A stretch of DNA of 64,000 nt from Lepeophtheirus salmonis (GCF_016086655.4 NC_052135.2:16148363-16212362), one strand, 5' to 3'. Shown: positions 47,815 to 61,109, numbered from the stretch's first letter. Numbers and translations: made by a program. Notes: generated by a model not told the origin, from the letters alone.

Positions 47815-48460
47815 TATAGGAGTAGTTCTTAACCTGGGTTCGATCGAATCCTCAGGTTTCAGTGATACACTCTCAGGGGTCCACCAAGCCTCTTGCATGC
47901 ACTGACGTGACTGTCGACCAGGGTGACCCAATTTCAATGCCAGTGTGCCACAACAGCGTTGCATCGCTCGGAGTGGGGGGGACAACATGAAAAAACAACA
48001 GACCCACTGTGAGGTTCAAAAAAGTTTCTTCTCCACGTTAGATTACAAATATTTTGTTGCATAGTGACAATGTGTTACAAAATATATACAACCCATTCAT
48101 GTTATTTGTGACGTTATGCTTTGCTTGTCCATCATTTACTGCAGGTGATCAGGCCACATTATTCAGCTTTGATATCTATGCTGTAGGAAAGTTGGTACCA
48201 AAAAGATATGAGAGTGGCATTTGCCTAGGTGAATCCATGCATTTCTGAACTTGAGTCTGAAAGGCAGCAGCAAAAAACACATTGATTTGCAGCAAATATT
48301 CACTGAGTTTTGTTTTTGTGTTAAATTTTTGTTTTGTTGGTTTTGTGTTTGAGGTTGCAACGTTTTAGGTTTTCGAGAAAAATCGATAAATAGAGTCAAT
48401 TTCATCACTTTTTTTTTCTTATATAAAGACATATTTTACCCCAGGACCAAAGTTAAAATC
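47815..48460 (+). mobile_element. Probable non-autonomous hAT-type element
   Basis: The left end GGAGTAGTTCTTAACCTGGG and the internal TTCGATCGAATCCTCAGG and CACTCTCAGGGGTCCACC are typical of hAT elements opening with a GGTTCTTAACCTGGGG-like terminus. GCTTTGCTTGTCCATCATTT and GATCAGGCCACATTATTCAG follow. The region is richer in G+C than its flanks. The right end may lie near CCCAGGACCAAAGTTAA (48441-48457), a weak inverse of the left end. No transposase recognised; open frames inside are short. Confidence 0.4.
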
Positions 48461-51402
48461 ATGTGGCGAAACAACGACCGATGGATCAATTTTATTTCAA
48501 ATTTTGTCAAGAATTTAGAATATTTTTTGTTCACAAGAAGGTACCATGAATTATCTGAATTAACTCTGTTAATTGGATTCACAAAGGAAATTCTGGGATG
48601 GAAGGAAAAAAAACCTCTTTACAAAAAAAGCTTTTTGGTAGCCAACTAAATTTGGACAAAAATAAACGGATGATCGGAAGGACATTAACCAAGGAGCAAA
48701 CTGAACAGATCCAAACCTTGGAGGAAGAAAAATATAGAGGTAACAAGGAATACAAGGAGACTGGTATATTGCCTTTAGCTGTTAACTTTGGTACGCTTTA
48801 GGAACAGTATTTTGCCGGAAGAGCCATAAACTTAAAAGGCTGATTTTAATATAATAACTAATAGTCAAGCAAACACTACAGCTGCATTAAACTTTGCAAG
48901 ATCAAAATATTTATTCTCTGTCTGCTTATTTAAGATAAGCTCTAAAGTAAAAATCTGTCTTATGTCTATATTGTATTTTCTCTATGATCCAAGCCTGCAT
49001 ATGTATCGTCGTACATTGATTCAATCATATGAAAATGTCATTCTATAGTAGATTTTCCCTCATCTTATTTAAACTGTGACCAGGAAGGACCACAAAGAAA
49101 GGACTCTGTGGGTAGGGTCTTTTTAAGTATATATATATATATGCATGTGAAATGGATACTTAACCACTTCAAAGCGAAAGATCAAACCATGAGAATGGAT
49201 TATAAAATTAATTTTTAATATAATTCAATGAGATGGGAAGGATGTGTACTCTACACAATGGACGCGAATATCATATTATTGAATTGGACAACTAAGTACA
49301 TACATAGCATATACAACAAGGATGCCATGCAGTTATAATTGAATTGATTTAATGGGGAATCAATTGAATTTCATAGACGGGAGGGAGATTAATATATGTT
49401 ATGTATAGTGTATATCCACTTATCTCTCCTCATACATTTATGAGCAAATATAAAGGACCAAAAGCATAACTCATTGTTATGCGGGTCGTAGGACAACGTC
49501 TCTTTACGTTGTACATAGTTTCTAAATTGAGTCCAAAATATTCGAATAATTACATATTTCATATGTTAAAAACCTCATACATATAAAATGTTTGTTGTAG
49601 GGATGTCCTGTATTCTAACTTTGGGATTCAAGGAATCTTTTCTCTGCTATTCATGGGTCATGGTGGGTCTTATGGAATATTTTGGGCGTTTTGATCAATA
49701 TTTATAATAATATACGGCTATTAGACAGTGATAACTGCCACTAACGGTAAATCTACTTACGTATTCGAAAGAACAATATTTTAAAGGGAAAAACTGCTGA
49801 AAAACTTGAGTAGTAAGAACCTTAATTGCAACCTCATGAGAGTGCATTAACATCATATAAGAAAGGTGAAACGCGGTGTAAGCTCTGAATATTATTACTT
49901 TCCATAGTAACGAGTAAGATAAAAGGGTAATATAACCACATATCTTAGTTTTGAAAATTAAGATATATACAAAAGTATTTGTACTTTAAAATATTTGACT
50001 AGGAACTTTGATTGATGTCATGATCTTAAAAAAATCATGACAGCAATTAATAAATATGTGAAAGACAAACTATATTAAATATATTGTAAAGATTTGCTCC
50101 AAATGGAGAATAAAAAATAGGCACACATTAAAGCAATGAAATCATTCAGGTTATTCAATGAAGTAAAATGAAGTAGTACAAAGTAAAGTAATGAAATTTC
50201 GTTCTTGTTTGACAGAAAAGTAAGGTGTCAAACAATAACAAAATGTCATCTCCATTGAGTTATGTGTATTAAGTAATCCGTCTTTATTGGTATATATCCA
50301 CTTTAATCCAAATATAGGAAATATATACAAAGTATCTTCAAAATATGAAATACTCGTGTTGTGTTTCTGTTTGAAAATCAATCCTACATTGTTGTAAAAC
50401 AGAACTGGAAAACAAATTTGATATCGGACTGAACCTTAGCACTATTAATTATAAAAGCAATTCCATTATATAATTTGACCAATGAACGACAAGGGATCTC
50501 TTAGGTACGTACAAACAAGAAGGTCATGATTATTATAGAACATAATGACTCACATATCTTCCTTTTATACCTCTCTTAATGAGTCCATGTTTTATTTTTA
50601 AACATTTATTTCAAACATAAAATACTGTTATTTTCTATTTAGGTATACTCCTTATAAAGCGTGTTGCTTCATTCAAAGTGGAGGTTCGTTGACTTTATTT
50701 ATATGAAATTAATAGCACCAGCAATTTAACAAAATTGTATTTTAATTTTTGTAATGCATTTTTTTTATACCTAAGTGGTCGTTGGTCGTGTTGGGTTCAA
50801 ATACATTTTAGGTACATACATTGAAGAAAGACCCTCTTTTATGTAACAACCGGAACCAATTAGGATTGTATGTATGTTCATTTTTATATAGTACTGTTTG
50901 TTTGCATATTTGAGAGATTTGGTGCTGCTTGGATGTGAGATGTAAAAAAAAAAGGGATTAGGAGAGACGATCTCCATATTATTACTCATAATAGTGTGCC
51001 GTTTGCTCTTTCTCTCTCTATTCACATTGGAATGAGCAATCCAAATACAAACATAACAAAATAATTCAATGCGTAAACAAATGGACAACCAGTATGAGTA
51101 ACATCCCCGTGGGAAGCAGCATGGAACACCAAAGAGATTTTATGGCCAATGTATTACAATGTATGAAATTTTATTTCATATTTGATATGTCTATATAATA
51201 TGTGAGGAACAAACATTTAATAAGTCATAAATTTCACGTCCTCTCAAAATTATATATCCTACGAAACCTTTCACTTCAACGAATATACTTAAATTTTTAT
51301 TACATTTTACATTCATTTTTCAATTAACATATTCTGGGAACTGATGATGGGTTAATACTCAAGTGTGTTCGCAAAAATATTATTATTATTATTTCTTTTA
51401 TA
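48461..51402. other. Non-coding, nothing recognised
   Basis: Nearly 3 kb without a supported gene or matched repeat; open frames reach at most 105 codons (50771-51088, minus) with no recognisable domain. Confidence 0.45.
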
Positions 51403-51640
51403 TTGGGGGGGGCAAGGTTTTTTGAGTTTTTTTTTTTTTTAAATAATTCCTAAATCCTTTTCATAAAAATTATTTTTTTTGAAAAAAATTTGACAAACTA
51501 AAATTAATTTAAAATATACAAATTTTTGAAAGAAAAATTTAAATATTAAATTTTCTAGTAAAAACCAAAAATTCCTTTTTTTTTTTTTTTGGGGGGCTAC
51601 AGCCCCTCCAGTCCTCCCCCTGTGAATGCCCCTGATACCA
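51403..51640 (-). repeat. R-family element, copy 8
   Basis: A/T body including AAATTTTCTAGTAAAAACCA, then GGGGGGCTACAGCCCCTCC and AGTCCTCCCCCTGTGAATGC, the best preserved R cap in the window. Confidence 0.7.
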
Positions 51641-51807
51641 ATCACAAAAAAAAAAAATCCCAATGAATATTATTTAGGTAGTTAATTTATTGTTACATTT
51701 AAAGCAAAATTGCGCACAAGGCAGTTAATCCAATTAATAATGAAGGGGTTCGAAATAAAAAAGGATTATTTTTTTGAGATCAAATAGAATCATTATGTTT
51801 GTTTAAA

Positions 51808-51972
51808 TTGGTGATTTCTAACCCTTTCATCATTACGGAACCTATAGATTTTTTTAATATCTAGTGACATAAAAAATAATTGCTAAAACAAATGTTTTAT
51901 TAATTATTTGTGTAATCTCTCTCAGACCTCTTGAGATACACCATGGAGTGCCGGTTGGAAACCACGGGTCTA
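51808..51972. mobile_element. Short hAT-type MITE
   Basis: The left end GGTGATTTCTAACCCTTTC and the right end GCCGGTTGGAAACCACGGG are inverted relatives of about 14 bp (GTGGTTTCCAACC type). The interior (CATTACGGAACC, CTCTCTCAGACCTC, TACACCATGGAGTG) is non-coding. Length about 165 bp. An 8-bp target duplication could not be confirmed. Confidence 0.5.
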
Positions 51973-52167
51973 AACGTTACACTAAATGAATACAACATGC
52001 TATAAATAAGTGCTTTTTAAGCCTTATTGGAGGTACTGAACCCTCCAAGATTCATCAGTGCACTTACCGCAAACCCTTTCCTGATTGAAAAAATAAACTA
52101 TTATTTCTTCAGAACATAGTTATTCATTTAATTAAAAAATGAAATTTTTTTATTTCATTTAAATTGG

Positions 52168-52642
52168 AGAAATGATCGCTTCTTTGCTTGCTGAAAAAAT
52201 ATGGGGACCAAAAAAATGCCCCGCACACACGTCCAAGAAGTTCCTGCATTTCTACAGGGAGAACATGGCCACCTTCTGGCAGGCAGACTTCTGGTCTTCG
52301 TCCTCACCACATTTGAATCCCCTGGACTTTAATGTTTCGGTACGTTTTGGAGTAAAAAATGAAAAAGAACTCTCATCCGAATGTCGATACCCTGAAGGCC
52401 GTGATGACGGAGGAGTGGAACAACTTTCAGACTTCATCAATGCCACCTCTATTTCTTTTTGTCTCCGTACTGAATCCATCATTCAGAATGAAGAGGGACG
52501 CATTGAATAAAAAGTGTATGTAAAAAATTGTTAGATTACCAACTTTAGCTGCAAAAGTTTGCCATAACAATTGCTGAAACTAAAAATATGTAAAAGTGAA
52601 AACGGCTTTTAAAATTTTCAAATTTTTGAGTCCTCCCCTATA
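52168..52642 (+). mobile_element. Mariner-like transposon, truncated copy
   Basis: Carries the C-terminal transposase relic (52172-52510) and a 3' flank ending TTTTTGAGTCCTCCCCTATA, which matches the terminal repeat of the copy at 24903-25812. The 5' end is missing. Confidence 0.75.
52172..52510 (+). pseudogene. Mariner-type transposase pseudogene
   Basis: Opens MIASLLAEK..., equivalent to DRLLAESK in the copy at 25031. It jumps directly to PAHTSKKFLHFYRENM, so the middle of the catalytic domain is deleted. FWQADFWSSSSPHLNPLDF follows: His replaces the Asp of the usual SSPDLNPLDF, removing the third catalytic acid. The frame then drifts (the KNEKELSSECR stretch is out of the transposase frame) and ends near GRIE. 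Inactive. Confidence 0.85.
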
Positions 52643-53719
52643 AATTATGTACTCATATTGTAGTTATACCTATGTGAGGTCATTATCTATATAGATACAC
52701 GTACAAATGGCCGTTAGTGTTGCAAATTATTTTGTTAGAACATTCAAGGCCGCTTTTGATTATTATGTACATACCTTTTATTAATGATTCATATCCGAGA
52801 AAGATTTTTCTATACGATCAAACAATCTCTGTAGAATGTAACAATAATATATATGTCATTATTAATCGACACTCAAGAATTCGATTTATTTTTGAAGAAA
52901 AAATCAATGAACAATACTTGGGTCATTATTATTGCTGTTGTTATTCTTTTTATGATTCCTGATTGTATCAACATATATATATATATTTTTCATACCTACC
53001 CAATTGAAAATAAGTCATAAAAATTAATTTAATATTTTCTTCCTCAATTTATGATACTTTCTTCATACGAGAATGAAATTGTTGACATTTTTAATGCTTG
53101 TTATTTTCACATCTTTGTTAACGGTCATCTATGTATGTTATAACAGGAAAAATTTCACTTTTCTTCTTGATCATCTGAGGATGTATATGAAGGATCATAC
53201 ATAACTAGATGAGACTTGCCGGATAATGGGTATTATTAAAAAGTGGACAAATTGAAGGCTGATGCACTTAATCATTCCGGCTGTTACTTTATTACTCATA
53301 AATCTTCATAAATCAATTTGTTGTAATGGATTTGGTATGTCGTACATTGGCGGAGGAGATTATAATTTTTAGAGGGACAATTTTAATTTTGTCCAGTTAT
53401 GAATAACTAATATAATACAAAATTGGAAACCTATAGCTATAACTAATATTTTTCTATGTAAGAGCTTATATTCGATATTCATCGATGTGCCGTTTTAATT
53501 GGGGTTTTGTTTTGTTGTAAACCTGACAATTTTTAACAAAATATCATTTGGAATAAATTTTTTATATAGTTTTTTATAAGTCTTTAAACATAATTTTATA
53601 ATTATCCAGTGTTTTTTTTTACTCTGTTTATCAATATTTTAACCTTTGACAACGAGCAACTGTATTTTACAAAAAAAAAAAACTCTACAAAATTAACAAT
53701 TTTTTTTTTGTTTGTCAAA
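52643..53719. other. Non-coding, nothing recognised
   Basis: No supported gene or matched repeat. Confidence 0.45.
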
Positions 53720-55040
53720 GTGGGTCATATCCCCCTCAGTAGCCATGTATATGTGGCTCATGAACACACAAGCAGGTTAATGGTGTTTTCAAAATTGATT
53801 CTTGTTTAATTTTTTTTTTTTAACGATGAGTTATCACCAATTTCTAAACACAAATTATTCTGATAAACTCTTTGGAGGTGCTGCAAATTGCACTTAAAGT
53901 AGTAAAAAATAATCGTCACAATAAAATATTCATAAATTGATAGATTATATTTGAAAACCCATATTGGGGTCAATATAAGTATCTTAAATCAAATAAAGGT
54001 CCTTAACTATAGCTAAATATCTTAACTCATTCCAGAAAGTTGTATATAAAAATAATAATTGATTGGAATACATTCTGTCAAAAAAAAAAAAGTACCGAGA
54101 ATTGTTAATTTAAATTGCCTGAGCTGAAGGGATTTAAAAAAAAATAATTCTAGGTCGGTAGCGCTGTCTTTCATTATGATGCCAAGTTTGAGTGTGATCT
54201 GTAAACCTATTTGCTTGCAACAGCTTGATAATTCAGTCTACCTCACTAGTGCTCCACGATTTTTTACACTAAACGAAATTATTAAACAAAGAGTTTGCCT
54301 TAAATTTTGTGTTACGAACGATATTTAATAAGCTGACGCGTAAAAAAGGTTAGGAAAAAGCTTTATGATTTGCACAAAGCCTTCAAGGAGGTCTGTGAGA
54401 TCGTCAAAGACATGTCGCGTTCTGGACAACCATCGTCCTTTACCAACGAACTGAACATCTACGCTATGAAAGAAATTGTCTTGAAAAATCGTCATACCAG
54501 CTTATCCATCAAAAAAGGCCAAAATTATGGAATAACAACTCGTGGATTTTACACGACGATTACACACTATCACGCAGAGCCACAATTTTGCGCAAATTCA
54601 ATGCCCAACCCACGATGAATACCATCGATCAACCAACATATTCACCTGATTTAGTTGCATATTACTTTTTTTTGGTTTCCCAAACATAAAACGCCCTCCG
54701 TGGAACCTGCTTTGAGTCTATTGAATCAATAAACAAAATTTGTGGAAGGAGCTAAAACCCATGTCAAAAAGTGCCAATAAAAAATGTTTGGAGGACTGGA
54801 AAAAACGTTGGCAAATGCGTATTGCATCCAATGGAGATTACTCTAAAGGGGACAAAATAAATTTTAATGATTAAATGTGAAATTTGTGTTTTATTTGACA
54901 ATTCCCGGTACTTTTTTAACAGAATGTATCTCTTTGAAATATTTGGCAGTTGGTATGTATTTAGTAAAAAAATTAATTGGAATTTTCTCCTTTTCTTTAG
55001 TTTTGTACAAGATAATTTTTATGTTAACGCACCTCAAGTG
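53720..55040 (+). repeat. Family-D repeat, copy 6, split by a mariner
   Basis: The left part 53720-54070 (ATGTGGCTCATGAACACAC, CTTTGGAGGTGCTGCAAATT, GCACTTAAAGTAGT, CAAATAAAGGTCC) and the right part 54927-55040 (GAAATATTTGGCAGTTGG, TTTTTATGTTAACGCACC) are contiguous in copies 1 and 5. The mariner at 54071-54926 was inserted at a TA between them. Confidence 0.65.
54071..54926 (+). mobile_element. Mariner deletion derivative with preserved TIRs and TA flanks
   Basis: Left terminal repeat CATTCTGTCA...AGTACCGAGAATTGTTAA; right terminal repeat TTGACAATTCCCGGTAC...AACAGAATG. These are inverted repeats of about 30 bp, directly flanked by TA on each side. Between them is a collapsed transposase. 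Coding blocks include RVCLKFCVTNDI (two stops follow), EIVKDMSRSGQPSS, LNIYAMKEIVLKNRHTSLS, then after an internal deletion LRKFNAQPTMNTI, QPTYSPDL (third catalytic Asp retained) and a terminal GDYSKGDKINF-like end. The region with the first two catalytic acids is deleted. About 856 bp against roughly 1.3 kb for a full element. Confidence 0.85.
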
Positions 55041-56389
55041 TGAAAACAACGTAATTGTGCGAATTTTGTATGACTTGCCAAATATGGGAGGGTAATTGCC
55101 CTTCCTGTCCCTCATTTCCTATGCCTATAGCCTCGTTTGATCATTTTCCTTAATTTTTACTGAATAAAGGGACAAAGTAAACTTTTTCGTTCTTTAAATC
55201 CTTCAACATACGTCCATCACCATCACTATCATTCGAGACACAATCATAGATAAATAAATATATAGAGATGACAAGGTATGCAAAAGTCTGTTCCATTCCC
55301 TTTGCCTCTTAACTTTGGTAGGATATAGGGATATACTCTATATATTATCAGAACTCGGGGAAGTGTTTTTTATAAAAAAATAGAGATGCCTTATTTGGAA
55401 AATAACTCATAATCTATGAGTTAAATGGTAGTAAATAGTTTTAATCTTACCTTTTTTTTTGTACCGATTATTTATTAGAATACAGTAATAATAATGTCAA
55501 AGCATCTATAAATTTAAAAGGCTAAATATATCTTCGTGTAAATAAAATTAAGATGATGATTCAAATAATTAGAGAAGTGCTCATTTAAATCAAGTCAAAT
55601 CAAGCTCAATGGAATATTTAATATCTGTCTGCCTAACTAAGCCAACTAGGCAAGGTAAAATCCTTATCACTTCTTTATATTTCGTTCTCTATGGACTCAA
55701 CCGTTTCTCGTGGCACTCAATTCATTGGATGTTCATGACCCCACATAAGTTTACACATTTACCTATTTATTGTATGTTTGAAGGTAGATGTTATTAATAC
55801 TTCCTGTAGTACTTGACGTGTACCTATGTATGTACATCATTCCTATAATAGAGAGCATGCCATAGGAATAGCATCTCTCTCCTTAGCCGCACTATGTACA
55901 ATTTACATCAGTCTATAGAATGTTTACCTACATGTATCTGTAATCTACTTACTTCACTGAACCATTCAGTTGGCAAAAAAAGAGCAATTTCTCACGGGTA
56001 TTTATTGTATATTTATATTTAGTGAACTAATAAGAAGGATGAAGCAAAACGGGAGGAGTCATCAAATGGTTGTAATATTGTTCGTTAAATAATAATGGTT
56101 GATTTTTTCTTCTTCGTTTTTTTTTTTTTAAATAAAAATGTTCTAATATATTTGAAGATTAAATTCCCCCTCCGATTTATTGTTTATTTCCTCGTAATTA
56201 CAAACTTCAATGATAATTAACAAATCTTGTAATATATATATATTGGAAGAGATTAATAGCTGTTTGTGTGTGTGTATGGATGTGAGAAGAAACCATGATG
56301 GGTCATAGCGTGATTACAAATCCTCCATAAAATATCCAGTTATATTATCTTTTTTATTAGGTTTGAATATTCAACCCCATATACAAGAG
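55041..56389. other. Non-coding, nothing recognised
   Basis: No supported gene or matched repeat. Confidence 0.45.
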
Positions 56390-56660
56390 ATAGGAAAAGG
56401 GACTTGTAATGCAAGTCCAAGTCGTGCCTCAAGTTTTTGCTCACAAATCCAAGTCCTTAAATATTTACATTGAGACCTCAAGTTTATGTTGATCTGGTTT
56501 TAAGTATATAATTACTCGAAAGCAAGTATCAACTAGTATTCGAGTCCAAGTCAAGTCGCGAGTCTTAGCTATCAAGTCCAAGTCTTTGATTAAAAGATCC
56601 AGTTGAGTAAGAAGTCTTCAAAATATGGACTCAACTCCAAGTTGTCTCCATTGCCACTTA
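56390..56660 (-). repeat. CAAGTC motif-dense element (family G), copy 2
   Basis: CAAGTCCAAGTCGTGCC, CACAAATCCAAGTCC, GAGTCCAAGTCAAGTCGCGA, ATCAAGTCCAAGTC and GACTCAACTCCAAGTTG. The same vocabulary appears reverse-complemented at 5041-5394. Non-coding. Confidence 0.55.
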
Positions 56661-56762
56661 CTTACTTAATGACTCCATTTGTTTTGAGAGGTTCCCCATT
56701 AAGATAAATTAATTATTGCATCCCTTCCAGAATGAGTCGTTTGATTCTTAGGGTAATTACAT

Positions 56763-58000
56763 TTAGGGGTGAGTAGAAGTATCCGGACATATTTCTAATT
56801 GCTTTTTTTTAATTTAGTGCATTTATCTTGCTAAGCTGTAACTTCACCTGAAAGTATTGTCCATAGATTATATATGTTTCTTTATTGAATCTGTTCTGTT
56901 ACACCATGAAGCAGCAAGACGACAAACGTAAAGTGGTTCCTCCATTCGTTGAGACCGGCAACTATGCTCAGGCAATCATAAAAGTAACGAAACATACCTG
57001 GAGAACCATCTATGACGTCTCCAAGTGATTGATGACCTTTCTTATTCCTCATGTGGCTAAAACAAAGTCAAAAAGAGGACTGGCCACTTCCTGGCTGGCT
57101 CAAGAGGTCCATCAAAGCAAATCCTGGCATCTCAATTGCTGCTCATACTCGGAGGAGGTCTATCAGTAGGAAAACGGTGGACAGAACCATCAAGGACGAC
57201 CTTGGATTGAAGTCCTACATCAGAAGATCTTACCACGAAGATGAAGGGCATCAGGTTGCGAAGAGGTGATACATTCCGCCAAATTTGTAAATCAAATCTA
57301 GGTACCATAAAGTTATTCAGTGAATCAAACTTCACCTTGGATACTGCCTACAACCCAAATAATTACTGCTGGCTGGAGGAGGATATAGGTAATGTTAATC
57401 CTGTGATGAAGATCAAGTCCCTGTCTAAGATTATGGGTTTTGGCTTGATAACCAATGACGGGAATGTTTTTTTAACAACGGTCTCAACTTGACCTCCTCA
57501 GTGAATTTGGACCTTCTTAAGAATGTTGTGATACCATGGTTGGAAGCCACATATCTTTGAGATACAAGGTTCATATGGATCCAAGACGCAGCGCATATCA
57601 TGTTGCCAAAACTATAGTGTATTAGCTCGACAGGCAGTTCCACATTGTTATCAAAGCTGATGAGCCTTCCAACAGTCCTGACCTTAACTCGTGTGATTTG
57701 TAGTTATGGTCAGAGCTGAGAAGGGAGATAAACGAACATCCCCACAGCTCTTTGAGATCCCTGAAGCTCTCTATGAAGAGAAACACGTCCTGCTTCAACA
57801 AGAAATTTGTAATAAAGGCCTGTTAAGCCTTTATATTCAGTTTAATGTTGGAGATCAATGCTGAGGGCGATCATATTGAATGATACAACAGCTAATTGTT
57901 CAAATTAAATTTTATATGTAACAAATTTTGTCTTTAAATACCATCTACTATTATTGAAACTTACTTGAAAATATTGTTCTGATACTTCTGCCCATCCCAG
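56763..58000 (+). mobile_element. Tc1/mariner-type transposon, near full length, decayed
   Basis: Left end GGGGTGAGTAGAAGTATCCG and right end (read inward on the minus strand) CTGGGATGGGCAGAAGTATC are inverted repeats of about 28 bp. TA-rich flanks sit at both ends. About 1.24 kb, the usual size of the superfamily. It encloses the pseudogene at 56905-57883. Confidence 0.8.
56905..57883 (+). pseudogene. Tc1/mariner-type transposase pseudogene
   Basis: Starts MKQQDDKRKVVPPFVETGNY with a helix-turn-helix-like beginning, then a TGA near 57027. Later blocks come in several frames: WLKRSIKANPGIS, SRKTVDRTIKDDLGLKSYI, FSESNFTLDTAYN, NNYCWLEEDIGNVNPVMK, GFGLITNDGNVF, WIQDAAH, SPDLNSCDL and EINAEGDHIE. 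The first catalytic Asp, normally in an FSDE context, is missing (FSES). The second (WIQD) and third (SPDL) remain. It belongs to a different subfamily from the copies at 25031 and 54071. Inactive through several frameshifts and stops. Confidence 0.85.
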
Positions 58001-60321
58001 TATATATATATACAAGTATATTATTATATGGAGTGAGAATGGACTATGAGCAAGCAACTCTTACGAACAAGCAAAAATTTTGCTCTTATCAAAAGTGAAG
58101 GGGGAAAAAATCCAATTTATTGATTACATAAGTATAATAGTGGCCTGTACAATGAAATAAGACAATTTGTTATTAATTTTGAAGGATATTTATTTATTTA
58201 AGTCAGTTATTTTTCTTTCTTTCTTTTTTTTTTGTCACAGGAGATTGATTATTATTTTTAAAATTTCTTTAACCTTAGGGTTGTGAAGCTCATTGTTTTG
58301 AAGAAATCTTTTTTCAGCATTATAATAGCATAGACAAATGAGATAAAAATAAAGGTAATGAAAATTAGAAAAATATTTGTATCTTTATAATTGAGATTTT
58401 TTTTATAAGTTTGACCGTCAAAATTACGTTCCAAAGTTGTACTTATCCAGATTTTGTTAGCATTATACAAATTGTCATTTGTTGCTTTCATATATATTGG
58501 TCTATTGAGTAAAAGATTTGTTTTTGAGAATTTTTTTCTCTGAACCGGATTTGAGAGTCTATCAAATTATATCCTTTTTATTAATTATGAATATTCAACT
58601 TCACTTACGTACTTATAATGATTCGTTTTGAGAACATTCTCAAAGATAAATTAGTTATTGCATCCCATCCCAAAATGAGTCATTTGATTCTTGGGGGATA
58701 ATTGTACTTATATACTTAAGTAATATATACCATTAAATGAGGTGCGGCTAAATGATTAACAACCAATTGTATTTTTAAACTTGAAAAGTTTGAGAATGTA
58801 CTTCTTAACCTTGGATTAGGAAATTACAATTCAGTACAAAGTGCCTTTGAATTGTATCTCATTGTTCCTTTTTACTCACTTAGAGTCATCATTAGTTAAA
58901 TATCCATTTATCTACGTATCTATAACTATAACATATATTCCAATGCAAAAAACGATTTCCCCCCAATGCGTTATCAGTATATATTTAATGGACATTAAGA
59001 TTGTGGTGCCCTCAGGACAAAAGAATAGGTAAACTCATTTAAAAGAGAGGCACTTTGGTATGTATTATAATGTACTTGTACATACTTGGATACATGCAAT
59101 TGAAGTAGGTACTGCTCTTGTTTTTTTATTGTTGTAAATAAGCCCTTAATTGGATTCTCATTTATCACTTACTTCATTTGAGGGATTCTTAGGTTAACGG
59201 TTTTGCAATGCAGGACCTTGATGATGAATATATTTTATTGGAAACGAATTTGTTGATTTTTTGAACATAGTTTTAAAAAGTTAAATTTGCCTTCTAAATT
59301 GATATTTCATAGATACAAAAGGGCGATTGTATTGTAACAAATTTTATAGCTAAAAATGCTCTTATATTCAGAGACTACAGAGATCTTACTTGTTGTAAAT
59401 TACTTTTTTTTTCTAAAATGACCTGTTTTTTGTTTTTAAAAAACTTTTTGCCCCGCATAGGAAAATGCGATACATTAACAATAAAATCACAAATTATATC
59501 ACTTTTATGTTAACTTTGGACAATTTCTTGAATTTAGGCTTCTCAAATTAATAGTTCAACATTAGTGACTTGGGTTTACCTCCCCGGATATAGGGATACT
59601 GTTTTCTTGTGGTTTTACATCTAGCATTCATATAAGAGAAAATAATATTTTCCGAGAAATCTCCCATTTAGTTATTTCCTAATATAAGCTTCCATTATCT
59701 AATTAATTTAATGAAAAATTGATTACAAATTGTTCAAATTCAATGGAGATAAAGTTTTTAACAATTTATGCTTCGGTGCAAATGATATGCATCGAGAAGC
59801 AAAGGATGTAAAAAACAACAACATGAACAACAATAAAGTATTTAATTATGACTTCACCTTCTAATGTACAAACCATGGTTTAATTTGAGATCTTTCACGA
59901 ATATTTAGATAAAACCAACTCATGATATTTTTATTCTTCTAGAATTAATCATTAAATTACCAAAATTTCACTGTTTTTATTATTTAATATATCATTCAAA
60001 ATTTCTCAAGATCCTGCATATAGAAATTGGTTTTCGAAAATTGGCAATTTCTGTGTGAAATGAAAGTATTTACTCATACAAAATTTAATCTGAATTCGAC
60101 AAATGCGATTTTTTTATAATAGGGTTTTTTATTTCAATACCCCTTTAATAAAATCCACAAAGAATATATTATCCCATCGTTCCACTGCTAGTCTCATTCA
60201 ATTCGGTATACCCGCGGAATTAAAAACCTGGACTATTCAGTATATTATACTAATTATACCAAGGTCAAAACACATATCTTTCATTATCTTTAACCCTTGA
60301 CAGATGCCAATATAGTATCAA
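58001..60321. other. Non-coding, nothing recognised
   Basis: More than 2 kb of AT-rich sequence with no supported gene or matched repeat. Confidence 0.45.
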
Positions 60322-60586
60322 TTAGTGTTGATACTCGGTCCAAAGATTTCTTTCCAGTCGTCCATCTCATACCGCGGACACAAATTTAATTGTTTTCAAA
60401 TCATAGACCAATTTTTGGTCTAAATATATAGACTGATTACAACATCTTCTTAATTTAAATCTATGGACCGATTTTCTCACCTAATATATAAATATCATAT
60501 ATGCAAGCCGAATTAGTTTAACTAACTAAAAGTCATAACGGTCTCAGACCGGTCTAGGATTTTCAGACCGAACCCCAGCTCTATTA
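60322..60586 (+). repeat. Family-1 (GGTC/GACC) element, copy 5
   Basis: Left end TTAGTGTTGATACTCGGTCC; right end CGGTCTCAGACCGGTCTAGG, then TTTTCAGACCGAACCCC. Three minisatellite-like anchors at 60405, 60430 and 60465. About 265 bp, similar in size to copy 1. Confidence 0.7.
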
Positions 60587-61109
60587 TCAATCCTCTCTAC
60601 TAACTTTTATATAAGTAAGTTACTCTGGTTTTCTACTGTTATATTTTGTTACCTACCTACTACGCTTACAACGCCTTTTTAGTATAAATATATCTAATTA
60701 CTTATGGGAGCAGCTGACCTGTTGCCTCCACTCTCCCCTCTCCTTTTTTTTGTTATTGTAAGAAACCACAAATATGATAATTAGAACTCCTAAATTTTAA
60801 ATAATAAATGAGTTCTGTCTTCCTAAATGTTAGGGTTTAAAAGATAAAAATATAGTCTCTATCTCAACTCACCTGATTTCTTTCATATACCCATACTATA
60901 TTTAGTAGACTGCGTGTGTGTATGTGTGTCGATTTGAGCTTTAACTAGTCATTTACATTCCATTCACTCACTCAATTTACTCACAAATAAAGGTGCCTTT
61001 TTGAGTGAGTTTTTGCTTTATAATTAAAGAGAGTCTTTGAAGTTACACGGGTGTCAAAAATAGGGGGTTATTTAAAACGGAGGAAGGATTCCGGATTACC
61101 AAAAACAAG
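60587..61109. other. Non-coding, nothing recognised
   Basis: Short (TG)-rich words near 60912; no gene. Confidence 0.45.
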
